From positions 1,296,393-1,360,392 of the forward strand of contig NC_030850.1 in assembly GCF_000208745.1 (NCBI RefSeq): a stretch of 64,000 bases of DNA, written 5' to 3'. The translations under genes and the position numbers were made by a program. The notes under the pieces are model-generated. The model was not told the DNA's origin. It saw nothing but the letters and a program-made list of their open reading frames with translations, and made no database searches. This document shows, piece by piece, positions 38,493-50,698 of this stretch (the stretch's first letter is position 1; every line of letters begins with the position of its first letter). This stretch comes from Theobroma cacao. Lineage: Eukaryota; Streptophyta; Magnoliopsida; Malvales; Malvaceae.

Positions 38493-40299
38493 ATGGAAGT
38501 TGTTCAAGTGCTTCACATGAAAGGAGGAGTTGGAGAAACCAGTTATGCAAACAACTCTCTGGTTCAGGTAATTATATTTCCAGATATATTTATCAGAATA
38601 TTTGCCAAAAACTTTTCTAAGATTTTTTTGGCTTGAACTTTGGACAGCGAAAGGTGATATCCATGACGAAGCCAATCACAGAGGAAGCCATGACGAAGCT
38701 CTATTGCAGCACATACCCTGCAAGCATAGTCATCGCAGACTTGGGTTGTTCTTCAGGACCAAACACCTTGTTTGTGGTATCTGAACTTATCAAACTGGTG
38801 GACAGTATTCGCCAAAAGCTAGGCCAAAAATCCCCCGAGTACCAAGTGTTTTTGAATGACCTTCCAGGGAATGACTTCAACACGATTTTCAAGTCCTTGC
38901 CCAACTTCCAAAACAAGCTGAAGAAACAACTTGGACGTGGCAGCGGGCCATGTTTTTTCACTGGGGTCCCTGGTTCCTTCTACGGCAGGCTTTTCAGACA
39001 TAATAGTCTGCATTTTATACACTCTTCCTACAGTCTTCAGTGGCTCTCTCAGGTTTAGTATTAGCAAATGTCTGAAATTATTAATGAAACATATAGTAGC
39101 AGCAGAATGAAGTTTGTAATTTCTGAGTTAACTATTATATTCCATTCAGGTTCCTGAAGGGCTGGAAAGTAATAAAGGCAACATTTACATGGCTAGCACA
39201 AGCCCGCCAGACGTGCTTAAGGCATATTACGAGCAATTCCAGCAAGATTTTTCGTTGTTTTTAAAGTGTAGATCAGAGGAACTGGTGGAGGGAGGGCGTA
39301 TGGTTTTGACATTTTTAGGGAGGAGAAGCGATGACCCTTCAAGCAAAGAGTGTTGTTACATTTGGGAACTCTTGGCCATGGCTCTCAATGATATGGTCTT
39401 TGAGGTACAGAGTTACATGGACATAAATCCCACTCATGTAGGAAGAGTCCTTTTCCTAGATATATACGTCTCCACTCATTCATCACTGAAAAACTATAAG
39501 GAAAACTTTAAAAAGTTCGAGAGAGACACGAAACCTTTAAAACATAAGAGAGCGACAAGAAAATATATAAAATTCCTCAAGAATCATCTTTTATATTAAT
39601 TTCAAATTTGACATGACGAAGGCCGGTCCCTATTTGATGCTGGGGTAGTTGACAATTGCTATCTATACATGTTTATCGGATCTGATATCTAGAGAATATA
39701 TAAATACACAAATTAGATTCCACTAACCTGAAATTCTTTTACTGTTTTACAGCACTAAGAGTTGACTGCCTCATAAAGTTGAAATCAATTCAGAAATTTC
39801 AGCGTACTGTTCATATTGGATTAATTACTGATCAATATGGCAAAAATTTCTTTCCAAAAGAAAATATTAATTACTGTTAAAGATTTTGCATAAAATTGAT
39901 ATATAACAGACACTTTACAAATGAAATCATAAACAAATGCAGGGACTCATAGAAGAAGAGAAGTTGAACTCCTTCAACATTCCTCAATATACACCATCTC
40001 CAGCTGAGGTTAAATCTGAGGTTCTGAAGGAAGGATCCTTCATGATCGATCGCTTGGAGGTTACTGAAGTGAATTGGAATGCGTACCAGAATGAATTTGA
40101 CCTGTCTGATGCATTCAAGGATGGTGGCTACAATGTTGCAAAGTGCATGAGGGCTGTGGCTGAGCCATTGCTTGCCAGCCACTTTGGTGAAGCGATCATC
40201 GATGAGGTGTTCCGGAGGTATAGAGATATCGTTGCTAATCGCATGTCCAAGGAGAAGACTGAGTTTGTCAATGTGATTATTTCCCTTATAAAAGGATAA
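38493..40299 (+). CDS. SABATH methyltransferase (salicylate/benzoate carboxyl methyltransferase-like), copy 1
   Basis: Exons are 38493-38567, 38648-39052, 39150-39404 and 39943-40299 (25+135+85+118 = 363 aa), all GT..AG and in phase. SABATH enzymes transfer methyl from S-adenosylmethionine to small-molecule carboxyls or xanthine nitrogens in the cytosol. SAM-binding residues known from salicylate methyltransferase are present: Lys10 (HMKGG), Gln25 (NNSLVQ), [11 protein letters not shown] at 55-65 and [10 protein letters not shown] at 94-103. Pocket residues: Trp157 in SYSLQWLSQ, Trp232 in CYIWELL and Tyr261. These correspond to Trp151, Trp226 and Tyr255 of Clarkia salicylate methyltransferase, so a carboxyl substrate is likelier than xanthine. 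Position 156 (Met150 there) is Gln. It is a near-identical paralogue of 52422-54126. The actual substrate is unknown. Confidence 0.93.
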
Positions 40300-41150
40300 T
40301 CATCTAAATTTCTCTATATCAATCATCCGTGACTGCCCTGAAAAACCCTTGTTCTGATGATAAAATGATGGCCTTTATTGTGATTCAAGGTTAAACTATT
40401 TCTTTGATCTTCTAGTTGTATCAGGGTAAAACTATTTCTTTGATCTTTTAGATGCTTCAGGGTAAAAGTATTCCTTGTATTGTATTCGTAGCATCTTTAT
40501 GTATGAATTAATAAATAATAAATATCAATCCTTAATTTCCAAGAGGCCAATTCCTACTTCCCTATTAATTTTGTTTGTCTATGATCAAACCCCCAGTAAT
40601 AATCGCTGAGAAAGATCAGATGAGGACAGTAGCACAATTTTCATATCAGCTGGCCTTGATGCTGCTATAAATCATTGATTTCATGAAAATTCGGTAATTA
40701 TATATGCCAGTTGGTACATATAGTCTCTTCTATTTAAATCCTGACACCTAATCACGTTTTTAAGCATAACAACTTGTTTATTAATTTTGGGTTGATAACG
40801 ATGGGAACAATGCTAGCTACATCAATACCCCAATTACGGCATAGACGTCTGTTCATAGGGGTGTAGTCTATAATAAGATGTACAAATTATATTTCTACCT
40901 AAATTAGCATGTATTGGTAGTGGTTGGCTCTCTATGATTTATAGACTTGTAGTTATCAATTCATGAGAAGCCCGAAATTTTTTTGAGAAAACCAAAATCT
41001 TTTCGTAGACCTCAGGCATCAATACAAGAAAGCTCCAAGCTACAAGAGAAGAAGGTGAACAACAGCCCTTGATCAACAGGTTCAACAGAGCTAACTCAAT
41101 TATATAATATAGATGATGGACTTTTAACTGAAACATGTGAAATTTGCTGT
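40300..41150. other. Tail-to-tail spacer between SABATH copy 1 and the minus-strand pseudogene
   Basis: 3' UTR with AATAAATAATAAAT near 40509 as likely polyadenylation signal. A 40-bp stretch near 40390-40470 repeats (aaactatttctttgatctt). Short blocks recur downstream of copy 2 (compare 40817 with 56052, and 41025 with 57504). Confidence 0.6.
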
Positions 41151-42357
41151 CTACTTCTTTGTCATTGAAACGACAATAGTAACCAAATTGAAATCGTTGG
41201 AAGCATGTGTTGCTAACCTTGCGAATAACCTATCAATTATAGCATCTCCAAAATGACTGGCAAGCAACTGTTCTGAAATAGCTCTTACACAATTTGCAAG
41301 CTTTTGCCCCGTTTCATACTTGTCCAACACAAGATCATTGTCGCTAACGTCGTCGTCAAAATCCAAATCATGGGCCCTGCATTACTGAGAGATCGGATCA
41401 ATTCTGGGTCCTAAACATGTAATTTATCTGGTTCCGATTAATTCTTATTCTCCTCCACAATTTTCCTTTTCTTTTAATGACTTCTCCTCCACAATTTTGG
41501 TACAATATGCGTTGTCCAACACAAAATCTTTTTTTTTTTTTTTTCTAAAAATTGCTACCTCTGCTTAGAAAAAGCCTTCCATAGAAAGAACCTGGTACTC
41601 CTAATATTGAACAATGCCCTAAGAGATCTCCCTTTTCTCTCTTAAGCTTCTCAAGGAAAGCAGGAAGAAACTTGAAGACGTATTTGGAAATCAAATTGGG
41701 GTGATTTCAAATGCGGTTGTTGGCAAGCATGTAGAGTCAAAAGAGAAATTCCATTGAAAACAAAATTTATTTTCCGATTGTTCTATTGGAAATTTGGGAT
41801 CCAATCCTGCTTCACCAGGATCAATGAAGGATTGGAGGTATATCGTGCACTAGAGTTATCTTGTACGATCCGATCATTTAATTCTCTTTAAAACAAAAAC
41901 AGAGATTGACCTGAAAATGACATGGAAGCCATTTTTTGGAAGATCATTTAGAAACGCTTGAAACTCAGGTAATTTCAATTGTGCTTGTTGGCATATCTCA
42001 TGAATAACGCCATCGATTTCAGAGACTGTTAAGAAGGTGTTGTGCCCTGATGAACAGCCCAAGTCTGCCACTTTAACACGATTTGGAAAAAAGTTGCAGA
42101 GTAAGTCTTTGATAGTATCTTCTAGGATTCTCTTTGTCTTCAACAACACTTTTTTCTTAAAGAATTATAGCCAACAAAGAGGGAAAAAATACAACAAATC
42201 AAGTCTAAAGCAGGTAAAGGAAAAATGAAGGCATTAGAAAAGAATAATGTACTAAATGTTAAAGAAAGGAAGAGACTCGTCAGCTAGAATTATTGGCACA
42301 GCTGATTTCTTTATCTCCCTTATTCATGCAACCAGCACTTGCTTCGCCAACATCCAT
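41151..42357 (-). pseudogene. SABATH methyltransferase pseudogene with internal repeat replacement
   Basis: Minus strand. Exon 1 starts at 42357 (MDVGEASAGCMNKGDKEISCANNSS then stop, where paralogues continue to the SAM-binding Gln and a donor). Exon 2 lies near 41925-42150 and keeps [20 protein letters not shown] and FLNDLPKNGFHVIF. An exon-3 part at about 41575-41680 reads [20 protein letters not shown]. The C-terminal part at 41151-41366 ends [21 protein letters not shown]...VSMTKK. Everything from the WLSK motif to the middle of the last exon is missing; in its place lie 41367-41520, related to the 0.22-kb repeats at 33024 and 35219, and a T-rich stretch. Closest relative in the window is 58589-60662. 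Confidence 0.88.
41367..41520 (+). repeat. Partial copy of the 0.22-kb repeat inside a SABATH pseudogene
   Basis: Matches 33050-33200 and 35245-35390 (GGCCCTGCATTA, GATCGGATCAAT, ATTCTTATTCTCCTCCACAATTTT). GTCCAACACAA occurs on both sides of it (41326 and 41514), perhaps a target-site or repair signature. Confidence 0.75.
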
Positions 42358-42495
42358 TATGCAGCGCTCCCAATGGAATCTCGTGGTTCTTCTCGTATTT
42401 AAAGAATTGAAACTTATTATTGGCACACAGTAGAAAACAATACATCAGAAATCAAGGACTTTTACAGGTTTGCTAGATATTTTTGTCCACGTATT

Positions 42496-43821
42496 CAGGG
42501 ACGAAGTTAGAATATTTTCAAAAAGAGAGCCAAATAGAAAGAGATATTAAACGGTTAAAAATTTTTTTATATATAACTCAATTATCATTCATCTAAAAAA
42601 TTAAATAAAATTTAAAAGATAATGAACATATCAAAAAATGCATATTAATAGTAATGATGGTGTCATTTATATATACAACTGAATGAAACTATAAAATGAG
42701 TCTCTCTCACTCTTTGCGCGCAACAATGGAAGAGAAAATAATTTTTCAAACTTAAATGAATTACTTCTTTATTTTGTGTGTCATAACTCTTTTCTTATTT
42801 TCTATTTGCCTCTTAAATTGCCAATTAATATATTGAGTTATTGGATAAAATTATTTAAATATAATATGTTTTGATAAGCTATTAGGTTGGACTACTAAGA
42901 TGTAATATATTATGATAGACTTAAATTTATATTAAAACTTAATGGGTTTTGATTAGTAGACTCACTTTTATTTTTTATNATGGAACTATTTAAATATAAT
43001 ATGTTTTGATAAGCTATTAGGTTGGACTACTAAGATGTAATATATTATGATAGACTTAAATTTAAATTAAAACTTAATGGGTCTGAATTGGTAGACTCAC
43101 TTTTATTTTTTTATAAATTTGATAGGTTTAAGATATTAGTTTAGAATTTATTTGTTGGGTTTAATTAGTAATATACTAGCCATAATGACTCTAATTTTAT
43201 CAAACAGTATAAAGAATAAAAATAATTATTAAACAAAAAATTATTTTGAGAGCCATTAAAAATAAATATAATAAATAAAATTATATTGAAAGAAATATAA
43301 TTATTTCATTCTATCAATTTATATATATATATATATATTCTTGTTATTTAAAGTTTGCAACATACATACTAAGATACATTGGTTATTCTAAATAAAAAAT
43401 AATATATTGATAAAATTTTAAACAGCAATGCAATACTGCAACTTATATTTAAGAATTACATAATAATTTATTTATTTTTAAAGATTAAAATCATAGAAAA
43501 TAAAATCCACATAACAAAAAAAGAAGAACATGAAAAGTAGAAGATAAAATCCACATATGACATAATAAAAAAAATATGATTGATGTTTGGTATAAATTTG
43601 TGAGAAAAAATATATTGAGATGTATAACATATGAATAAATAGAATATAAATAATAATAATAATATAAATTAAAAAAATAAAAAAACTTTAAAATTGAGTC
43701 AAGCATATGAAACTATTTTGTTATTTTTTATTTGTAATAATTATTAAATAAAAATTTATTTTGAATGGGCTATTAAAAAAATTTTAAAATTTTGGAAGGC
43801 CATGAGCAAGCTCCGCCCCTA
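42496..43821 (+). mobile_element. Non-autonomous hAT-like element, 1.33 kb
   Basis: Left end CAGGGACGAAGTTAG and right end GCTCCGCCCCTA (reverse complement TAGGGGCGGAGC) form an imperfect terminal inverted repeat. Flanks CACGTATT (42488-42495) and CTCGTATC (43822-43829) match at 6 of 8. The paralogous flank at about 60830-60860 lacks the element and reads straight through (TGTGCCTGTATCCGAACCTGAAAGCAAG), which confirms the borders. A 128-bp internal segment occurs twice around an N at 42979. No transposase. Confidence 0.88.
43491..43706 (-). other. AT-rich subterminal part of the hAT-like element; no gene
   Basis: The open frame here is phenylalanine/tyrosine-rich and results from AT composition inside the element. 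Confidence 0.7.
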
Positions 43822-43865
43822 CTCGTATCCGTATCTAGAAGCAAGAACAAGGAAGAAACTCAATC

Positions 43866-43873
43866 CTTAGAAC
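43866..43873 (+). repeat. Left target-site duplication of the autonomous hAT element
   Basis: CTTAGAAC, matching CTTGGAAC at 49145-49152 with one difference. The paralogous site near 57219 carries a single CTTGGAAC, so it shows the pre-insertion state. Confidence 0.85.
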
Positions 43874-44947
43874 CAAGGGCAGAGGGTAAGCCAACAATGG
43901 GGGGGCCGTGGCAACCTCAAAATTTTTAAAAATATTTATTTTATATATATATATTTTATCATTGGCCCCCCCCAAAAGTTTTAAAAATTTTTATTTATTA
44001 TATATTATTAATGGGCCACTCAAAATAAATTTTTTATCTAATAATTAATATAAATAAAAAAATCAAACATCCTCACAAACTTACTTAACTTTACCCTAAT
44101 TTAAGTTTCTCTACACCTCTTTTTCTTTTTCTTTTTCTCTTATCTTTTGTGTCTTTTTATTTATATTTCTCTTTGTTCGTAACTTACCACTAAAACACAC
44201 CATATTCTTCAAAAGAGATTTATGAGCTTGTGAGTTTGGATAAGGAAAGACAGAGATCACTCACTACCATTGTGTAAAATTAAGAAGAGGTAAAGTTTTC
44301 TTTTACTTTCTTCTTTCTATTTATATTATTTAAGAATTATGTAAAATCCTATATTTCGTATTGAATTATTTATATTTTATTCATTATAGTTTTATGTTTT
44401 ATTTTTCAAGTTTAAATATAAATGAGTAAGAATATTGAATGTTGACTACATTATTTTTTTTTTTTAGGTTTGATTAAAATATGAGTAAGTTGAAAATAAT
44501 TGACAAATTTTTTAAAAGAAAAGACGTAGATCACTCAAATGATTCTCCTACACTTAAGCCACCAAACCTTAATACTTCAACTCATGAACTAAAGCAGTGC
44601 GAATCAAAACGTCCAAGGCTCAATCTTGAAGAAATTGATACTTTTCATTTAAAACCTAACCCTGGATTATGACCAATGATATGAGAATTTCCTATCAAAG
44701 GGATAAAATTCATCGTGCTTATCTCAAACGTGGGCCATGTCAATCCATCCTTAAGACGTATCCTTTATCAGATGATGATCATCCTCGTCATTTTCAAGCT
44801 TCTTGGTTTAAATTATATCCTTCTTGGTTGGAGTATTCTTGTGACAAGGACGCTATATTTTGTTTGCCATGCTACTTTTTTGGTAAGAACACCTCGAATC
44901 ATCCAGGTTCAAATGCATTTATTGAAAAGGGTTTCAAAAGTTGGAAG

Positions 44948-47006
44948 TGTTGGGTGAGGGCTGATTATACATCAAATGTAAATAAAACGCAGTGAAAATA
45001 AATTTAAAAAAATTAAATTTACGTCTCATCCTCCTAGGATCTCTTTCATGCTAAATTGAGTACAGAATTAAATTAAAAATAAAAGTACATGATTAGATCA
45101 CTTTACCTAAATAACAAAGGTTGATGAATCCTTTGTTAAACCACCAAATCAGCATTCGAAAAAACTCAACCACCTCAGCCCCGTTGTTGCAAACCAAAGC
45201 TGTCCAAGGAATCTTTATGCAGCCTCTAATGGTGATCCACACCAATGAACGAGAAAATCCTTTTGTAAGGATTAGAAGTGCTAAGCCTTGACAATGTGCT
45301 AGCAAAGATGAGTTTCATAAATTCATAATCCACACAAAATTGTGGGGCTGAACACACAAAAACGAAGTGAAATGAAAAACTATTTTTCTTCACCTAAGGA
45401 ATGGCAAGACAAAAGAATTTCTAATGTGCCGTTCACTACTTTTTTTTTTCAGCCGTTCTCCACTGCTTTGTTTGGAGGTTATAGCAAGGTATTTATACAT
45501 TGGATTAATTTTAAACCCTAATTACAAAACTATTTTGTAATTACCAATTAATCCAATAATTTGATTAAATAATTTAATTAAGTCTTTAAGAAGCCCAATT
45601 AACTTAATTGTTTAATTTAATCAATTAGGCTCAATAACTTAATTAAATAATTTAATTAATTAAGCCCAACAATTTAATTAAACAATTTTAATCAAGTAGG
45701 CCTAATGACTTAATTAAACAAATTCAATCAATTAGGCCCAATAATTTAATTGTTTAATTTAATTAATTAGGCCCAATGACTTAATAAAACAATTTAATTA
45801 ATTAGGCCCAATGATTCAATTAAACAATTTAGTTAATTAGGCACAACTTAATTAAACAATTTTAATCAAGTGCTTGAGAAGCTCATAACTTTTAATTTGA
45901 TTAAGTCCAACTTAATCACCTCTCCCATTTTATTTTCAACATTCATTTTAGGTGTGTGACCCATTAGGCTTCTAACATGTTGGCAATGGACTCAACATAT
46001 AATTCTTAAGTTAAACTTAGAATTAGATAAATTTAAACTACTTTAAATTTATCATTAATCAAGCTAACTACCTAAAATTCATACACCAAGATTGAGATCT
46101 AGCAATCCATCATGGCCACCCAAATGTTAGAAGAGTCAAGATGGTTTGACTCAACCTTTCAGAGTAATTCATTCCCTCATCATATATCCCGGAGATGATA
46201 AGAGCATGGTGTAGTGTCTACTCTTATTGATCTCTATATTCGTTCTTAAAGTTTGATCATCAGCTTTATAAAGACTTATGAAACTCCTTTTATAAACTTT
46301 AAGTCACCTTGGCCAAGGACTTCAATAAGCTAATATCAACCAAGGACAGCGAGGATATGTCCCCTGCATCACTTGGGGTGATGATTCCTATCTTGACCAC
46401 TCATTTGCCTTCACATGCTTCATGCTATATCCAAAAGCATCTTGTTTAGGCATCCTTGGTTAGGCACCCGTAGTTATGAAATCAAAGCATAGCACTTCAC
46501 ACATAAGACAACTTGGTGTTCAAGTTTAGGGAGTATTTATACAACTAACACATGAGAAGTATTGCATAGACACTTGAGTGAAATACCAAATGCACTTCTC
46601 ATAACGGGTCATGTTCAGTGAACTTGCTCTCCTAGGCAAGCACTTACATTCTAGTTTCAAGTATCTTTATACTTCAACCTATGAGATCGGTTGCTTATTT
46701 CTCAAGTAAAGAACATAGAATGTACTAGTCTTTAAGTATCATTGATGTCCAGTCTCAATGATACATTGACCAGGAATATTTTGATATTATGTTTTGATGC
46801 ATAAGGATCTCATAACTGCAACCCATTACAGTTCCCTTGCAAGGCATATTAATCTCATGGACTTCATCCAATTAGACTTATAACTTGTTATAATTAATGT
46901 TTTATTGATGAAGGAAAACCTTTAATCATTCAACATGAATGATGTTGTTGCATGATTGGAATCAAGCTTTAACCAATCCCAATTGGCTGCAAGGCTCATC
47001 TCAATA
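44948..47006 (+). mobile_element. Solo-LTR-like insertion, 2.06 kb, within the hAT transposase
   Basis: Begins TGTTGGGTGAGG and ends CATCTCAATA, flanked by GGAAG on both sides (44943-44947 and 47007-47011). A 5-bp duplication and TGTTG..CAATA ends fit an LTR whose terminal CAACA has mutated. No coding capacity and no second LTR. Internally it has a tandem run of AATTAGGCCCAATRAYTTAATTAAACAATTTAA-type units at 45560-45870. Confidence 0.78.
45560..45870 (+). repeat. Short AT-rich tandem repeat within the solo-LTR-like insertion
   Basis: About seven to eight degenerate units of roughly 40 bp built on taattaaacaatttaat-aattaggcccaa. Confidence 0.8.
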
Positions 47007-49152
47007 GGAAGAAACTAAATAATAGAGAAAATTGTCCACTTTTGAATCATGTTGGGAAAAATTCAAATTCCTTACATAATGTTACTATAAAATCTTGTGA
47101 GGGTTTATTGAAAAAATCCCAACATATTGATAGGCTTATCAAAAGACAAGCATCAGAAGAGATCTTGAATAATTGGCTTAGGCTCAAAGCTTCTATAGAT
47201 TGTGTTAGATGGTTAACTTTTCAAGCTTGTGCATTTAGAGGTCATGATGAAAGTCCATCCTCAAAAAATAGAGGAAATTTCTTTGAAATGCTGAAATTCT
47301 TAGGATCTTCAATGACAAAGTTCGTAAGCTTGTCTTGGAAAATGCTCCACGGGTTGCTAAGTACACATCCAATGATGTTCAAAATGAGATTTTGCATATT
47401 TTGGCTAATATAGTGAGAAATTCAATTAAAGAGGAAGTGGAAAATGCTAAGTTTTGTATTATTATTGATGAAGCTCGAGATGAGTCTAAAAAAGAACAAA
47501 TGGCTATTATTTTAAGATTTGTTAATGGTGATGGTTTTGTTCAAGAATGTTTCTTTGATCTTTGTACACGTTAGTGATACCGATGCAATGACTTTGAGGA
47601 AAGAGTTAATGTCTGTTTTTTCTCGTTATAACCATCAAGTTGAAAGTATTCGAGGTCAAGAATATGATGATGCTAATAACATGCGTGGTGAATGGAATGG
47701 TTTACAAGCTTTGATACTTAACGATTGTCCATACGCATATTATGTGTATTGTTATGCTCATAGATTACAATTAGCATTAGTTGCAGCATTTAGAGAAGTA
47801 GTTCATGTGCATGAATTTTTTACACAGTTGACTTCTATTGTAAATATTGTTAATGCTTCTTCCAAAAGACATAGCCAATTACAAGCTGCTCAAGCAATTG
47901 ACATTGCAAACATGATTGCTAGTGATGAACTTGAAACAAGTAGAAGAGCAAACCAAGTGGGAACTCTACAAAGAGCTGGAGATACTCGATGGAGCTCACA
48001 CTTTCATTCTATTTGTAGCTTGATGAGAATGTTTGATGTAACCTGCACTGTAGTGGAAAGTATTATTGATGAAGGGGCCAGTTATTCATAAAGAGGTGGT
48101 GCTTCTGTTGCTAGTAAAATATTAGCATCATTTGAATTTATTTTTTTATTACACTTGACGTATGAGATCAGGGGAATCACTAATGTTCTTTGCCAAGCAT
48201 TACAATTACGCTATCAAGATATTGTAAATGTAATTCATCTTGTTTTTACTACAAAATCACTCTTTCAGAAGTTGAGAGATTATGGGTGGTCTAATTTGCT
48301 TGAGAATGTGAAAAAATTTTGTCAAAAACATGAGATAGAAATTCCTGACATGGGTGCACGATATATCTTAGGCAGAGGTCGATCTCATCAACCAAATGTA
48401 ACTGTGGAGCATCATTATCGAGTTGATATATTCTTAGTGACGATAGATACCCAGTTATAAGAATTGAATTCAAAATTCAGTGAGCAAGTTGTGGAACTTT
48501 TAACTTTAAACACTGCTTTGGATCCTAATAACAATTACAAATCATTCAATATTGATAATATATGCAAGTTAGTAGAGAGTTTTTATTCTCAGGATTTCAC
48601 AGAACAATAAAGACTTATTTTGAGATTACAATTGAGGCATTACGAGCTCAATATATCTCATCATCAAAGTTTTGAAGATATTAAGATACTTTCTGAATTG
48701 TGTCAGAGATTAGTAGAAACAGAAAAGTCAAAGAATTATCACTTGATTGATAGATTAATTCACTTTATTTTGACTCTTTTGGTTTCTATAGTAACTACAG
48801 AGAGAGCCTTTTCAGCAATGAAAATTGTAAAAATAAGACTCTAGAATAAAATGGATGACGAATTTCTTGTAGATAATTTAGTTGTTTATATTGAGAAAGA
48901 CATTGCTAGTCTTTTCAGTACAAAGTCAATAATTAATGAATTTGAATTTAAAAAACATCGTCGAACACAATTTTTTTATATAACTATTATAAGTTTTTTT
49001 TAGTTTTTTTATTTGTATGTTAAATTATTATCTATTATGAATTTTTTATTCGTTGGTTAAATTCAATATATTAATTTTAAAAATTTTTAATTTTTATTTT
49101 TTTCATCTTTGACCCCTAACCAAAATTAGTTAGTTCCGCCATTGCTTGGAAC

Positions 49153-49458
49153 ATCTATATTTTTGTGGTGGATTCGTACGCAACTTTTGTAGAAAATTAT
49201 GTTATAAGCATGCCAAATATTATAATACAACATCATTTGTCTGGGATAATTCAACTGATTTGACCCTTTTGATTGATATTTAGCTGTGTCTGGGAGTACA
49301 GAGGAATCTCTGCTTTTCACCACAAGATGATGGGGGTAGGTTCGACTAATGAATGATTAATCTACTCCACAACCACGTTTATCTTGTTTGCTAAGAGAAA
49401 TCGATGTCAAAGAATTGAGGAAGGCAGAACGAGGACAAGATTTCAATAGGTGTGAATT
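49153..49458. other. Continuation of the SABATH pseudogene upstream flank
   Basis: Collinear with 57222-57300 and with about 60900-61140: 'ttataagcatgcca', 'catcatttgtc', CACGTTTATCTTGTTTGCT and CGAGGACAAGAT. It is the old host sequence between two insertion clusters. Confidence 0.75.
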
Positions 49459-50690
49459 CAGGACGGAGGGTCATGTACGGTTCACCTTTTGGTCTTCGGC
49501 GATATCTACGTTCGTCTTTTTCTCTCTGGGATAGAGTTTGTCTCGATTTCATTATTTGTTTTAGGGCCTTTATCCAGAACTCACTTCTGTTTTAGGAGCT
49601 ATTCCTGTCGAGGCTGCTGCCAATTGCTCTTTAAGCAGCTGCTTCTTTTGTAATTTTACAGAATAAATTCTTCCCAAAGCTTGCTTCTATGCCAATCATT
49701 AATATATAAAATTTTATTTTTTTTAAAAAAAGTATATTATGGGGGGATGTGGTCTCTAAATTTTATTTATTTATTATATATATTTTAATTTCTCTCTTAA
49801 AATAATTTTTTTATTTCTTCAATAGGATTGGAGTCATGGCCAATGTCACAGGTTGAAACTTACACCTAACCTCAAATGGCTCCAAAAGACATGTTTGATA
49901 GGTAGTGAAAGACCCATATTTATATACTTAAACTCACCTCATTTCTCACTGATGTGAGATCTATGATATTTTACTTCACCTGTGACATTCTACCTCAACC
50001 ATTTGTGCAATGTTTTCATTGTACTGGCTTTTTTACCCATAAAGGAGAAGCGCTTTTACATTAGTTTGAGTTTATTTCGACCCTTGTATCTCTTATGAGG
50101 TTCGACCCTTATATCTCTTATGGGGTTCACACATCAGTGAAGATCTAGGTTTGCTTTGATAACATTTGTCACAGGTCAAAATTTAAGCCTAACCTAGCTT
50201 GTGGGTCTTAAATTCTGAAAATAGAGCTTCAATAAGCCTATAAATCATAAGTCCGTGTTTCTAACTCAAAAAACATACCTGAAAGGTGGTGGAAGATTCA
50301 TATTTATATATCCAAGATTCATCTCATCTCTTATTGATGTGGGATCTGTGACAATCAGTATATTGTTAATTAAGACTAGTATATAAATTTTAACTCAATA
50401 TGTTAAGCTTATCAATTTTTTTTTTAAAAATAAGAATGAGTCTACTAACTCAAACCCACTAAGTCTTAATATAAATTTAAATTTATCATAACTTATTGTA
50501 TCCCAATAGTACATTTCTCAAGAAACTACCCATTTTCATGCAAAACACATAAAGTAAATTGGTAATTCATTTTAGTTTTTTTTTCACTCTTGCACATAGA
50601 GAGTGAAAATTGAATTAAATATAAAATTCTCTTTGACAGTTAAATGTCTCTTTTTATTTGACTCTCTAAAAATGCTTTAGATCCGCCATG
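49459..50690. mobile_element. Probable hAT-like insertion(s), with a nested repeat
   Basis: Left CAGGACGGAGG and right ATCCGCCATG (inverse CATGGCGGAT) look like degenerate inverted ends. TGTGAATT precedes and GGTGTGAT follows, a weak target match. 50380-50690 is homologous to one end of the 36807 and 42496 elements (GAGTCTACTAACTC, ACATAGAGAGTGA). 49845-50355 carries two related segments starting CACAGGT and containing CCTAACC, a CATATTTATATA block and GATGTGRGATCT, an additional inserted repeat. Borders are less certain than for neighbouring elements. Confidence 0.55.
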
Positions 50691-50698
50691 GGTGTGAT

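Larger units (their letters stand above)
44481..48960 (+). pseudogene. hAT-family transposase relic
   Basis: N-terminal MSKLKIIDKFFKRK leads to a frameshift near 44670. The TTF-type zinc-finger region follows (SWLEYSCDKDAIFCLPCYFF, then AFIEKGFKSWK). A solo-LTR-like insertion follows the SWK codons. After it come NCPLLNHVGKNSNSLHN, the DUF4371-like core with IIDEARDESKKEQMA (catalytic Asp region), frameshifts near 47320 and 47570, then CYAHRLQLALVAAFREV, LQRAGDTRWSSH, further stops near 48090, 48458, 48608 and 48842, and the C-terminal dimerisation motif TTERAFSAMKIVK. At least seven lesions mean no active transposase is made. Removing the insertion with one copy of its 5-bp duplication would restore the frame at that point. 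Confidence 0.9.
43874..49144 (+). mobile_element. hAT transposon, 5.27 kb, dead autonomous copy (TTF zinc finger / ZMYM1-like transposase)
   Basis: The borders CAAGGGCAGAG and CCGCCATTG (inverse CAATGGCGGA) form a short inverted repeat inside the 8-bp target duplications 43866-43873 and 49145-49152. The transposase relic runs from 44481 to about 48960 on the same strand. It is interrupted by a 2.06-kb insertion (44948-47006). GGGGGGCC-rich palindromes near 43898 and 43962 are typical of the family's ends. Confidence 0.9.
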
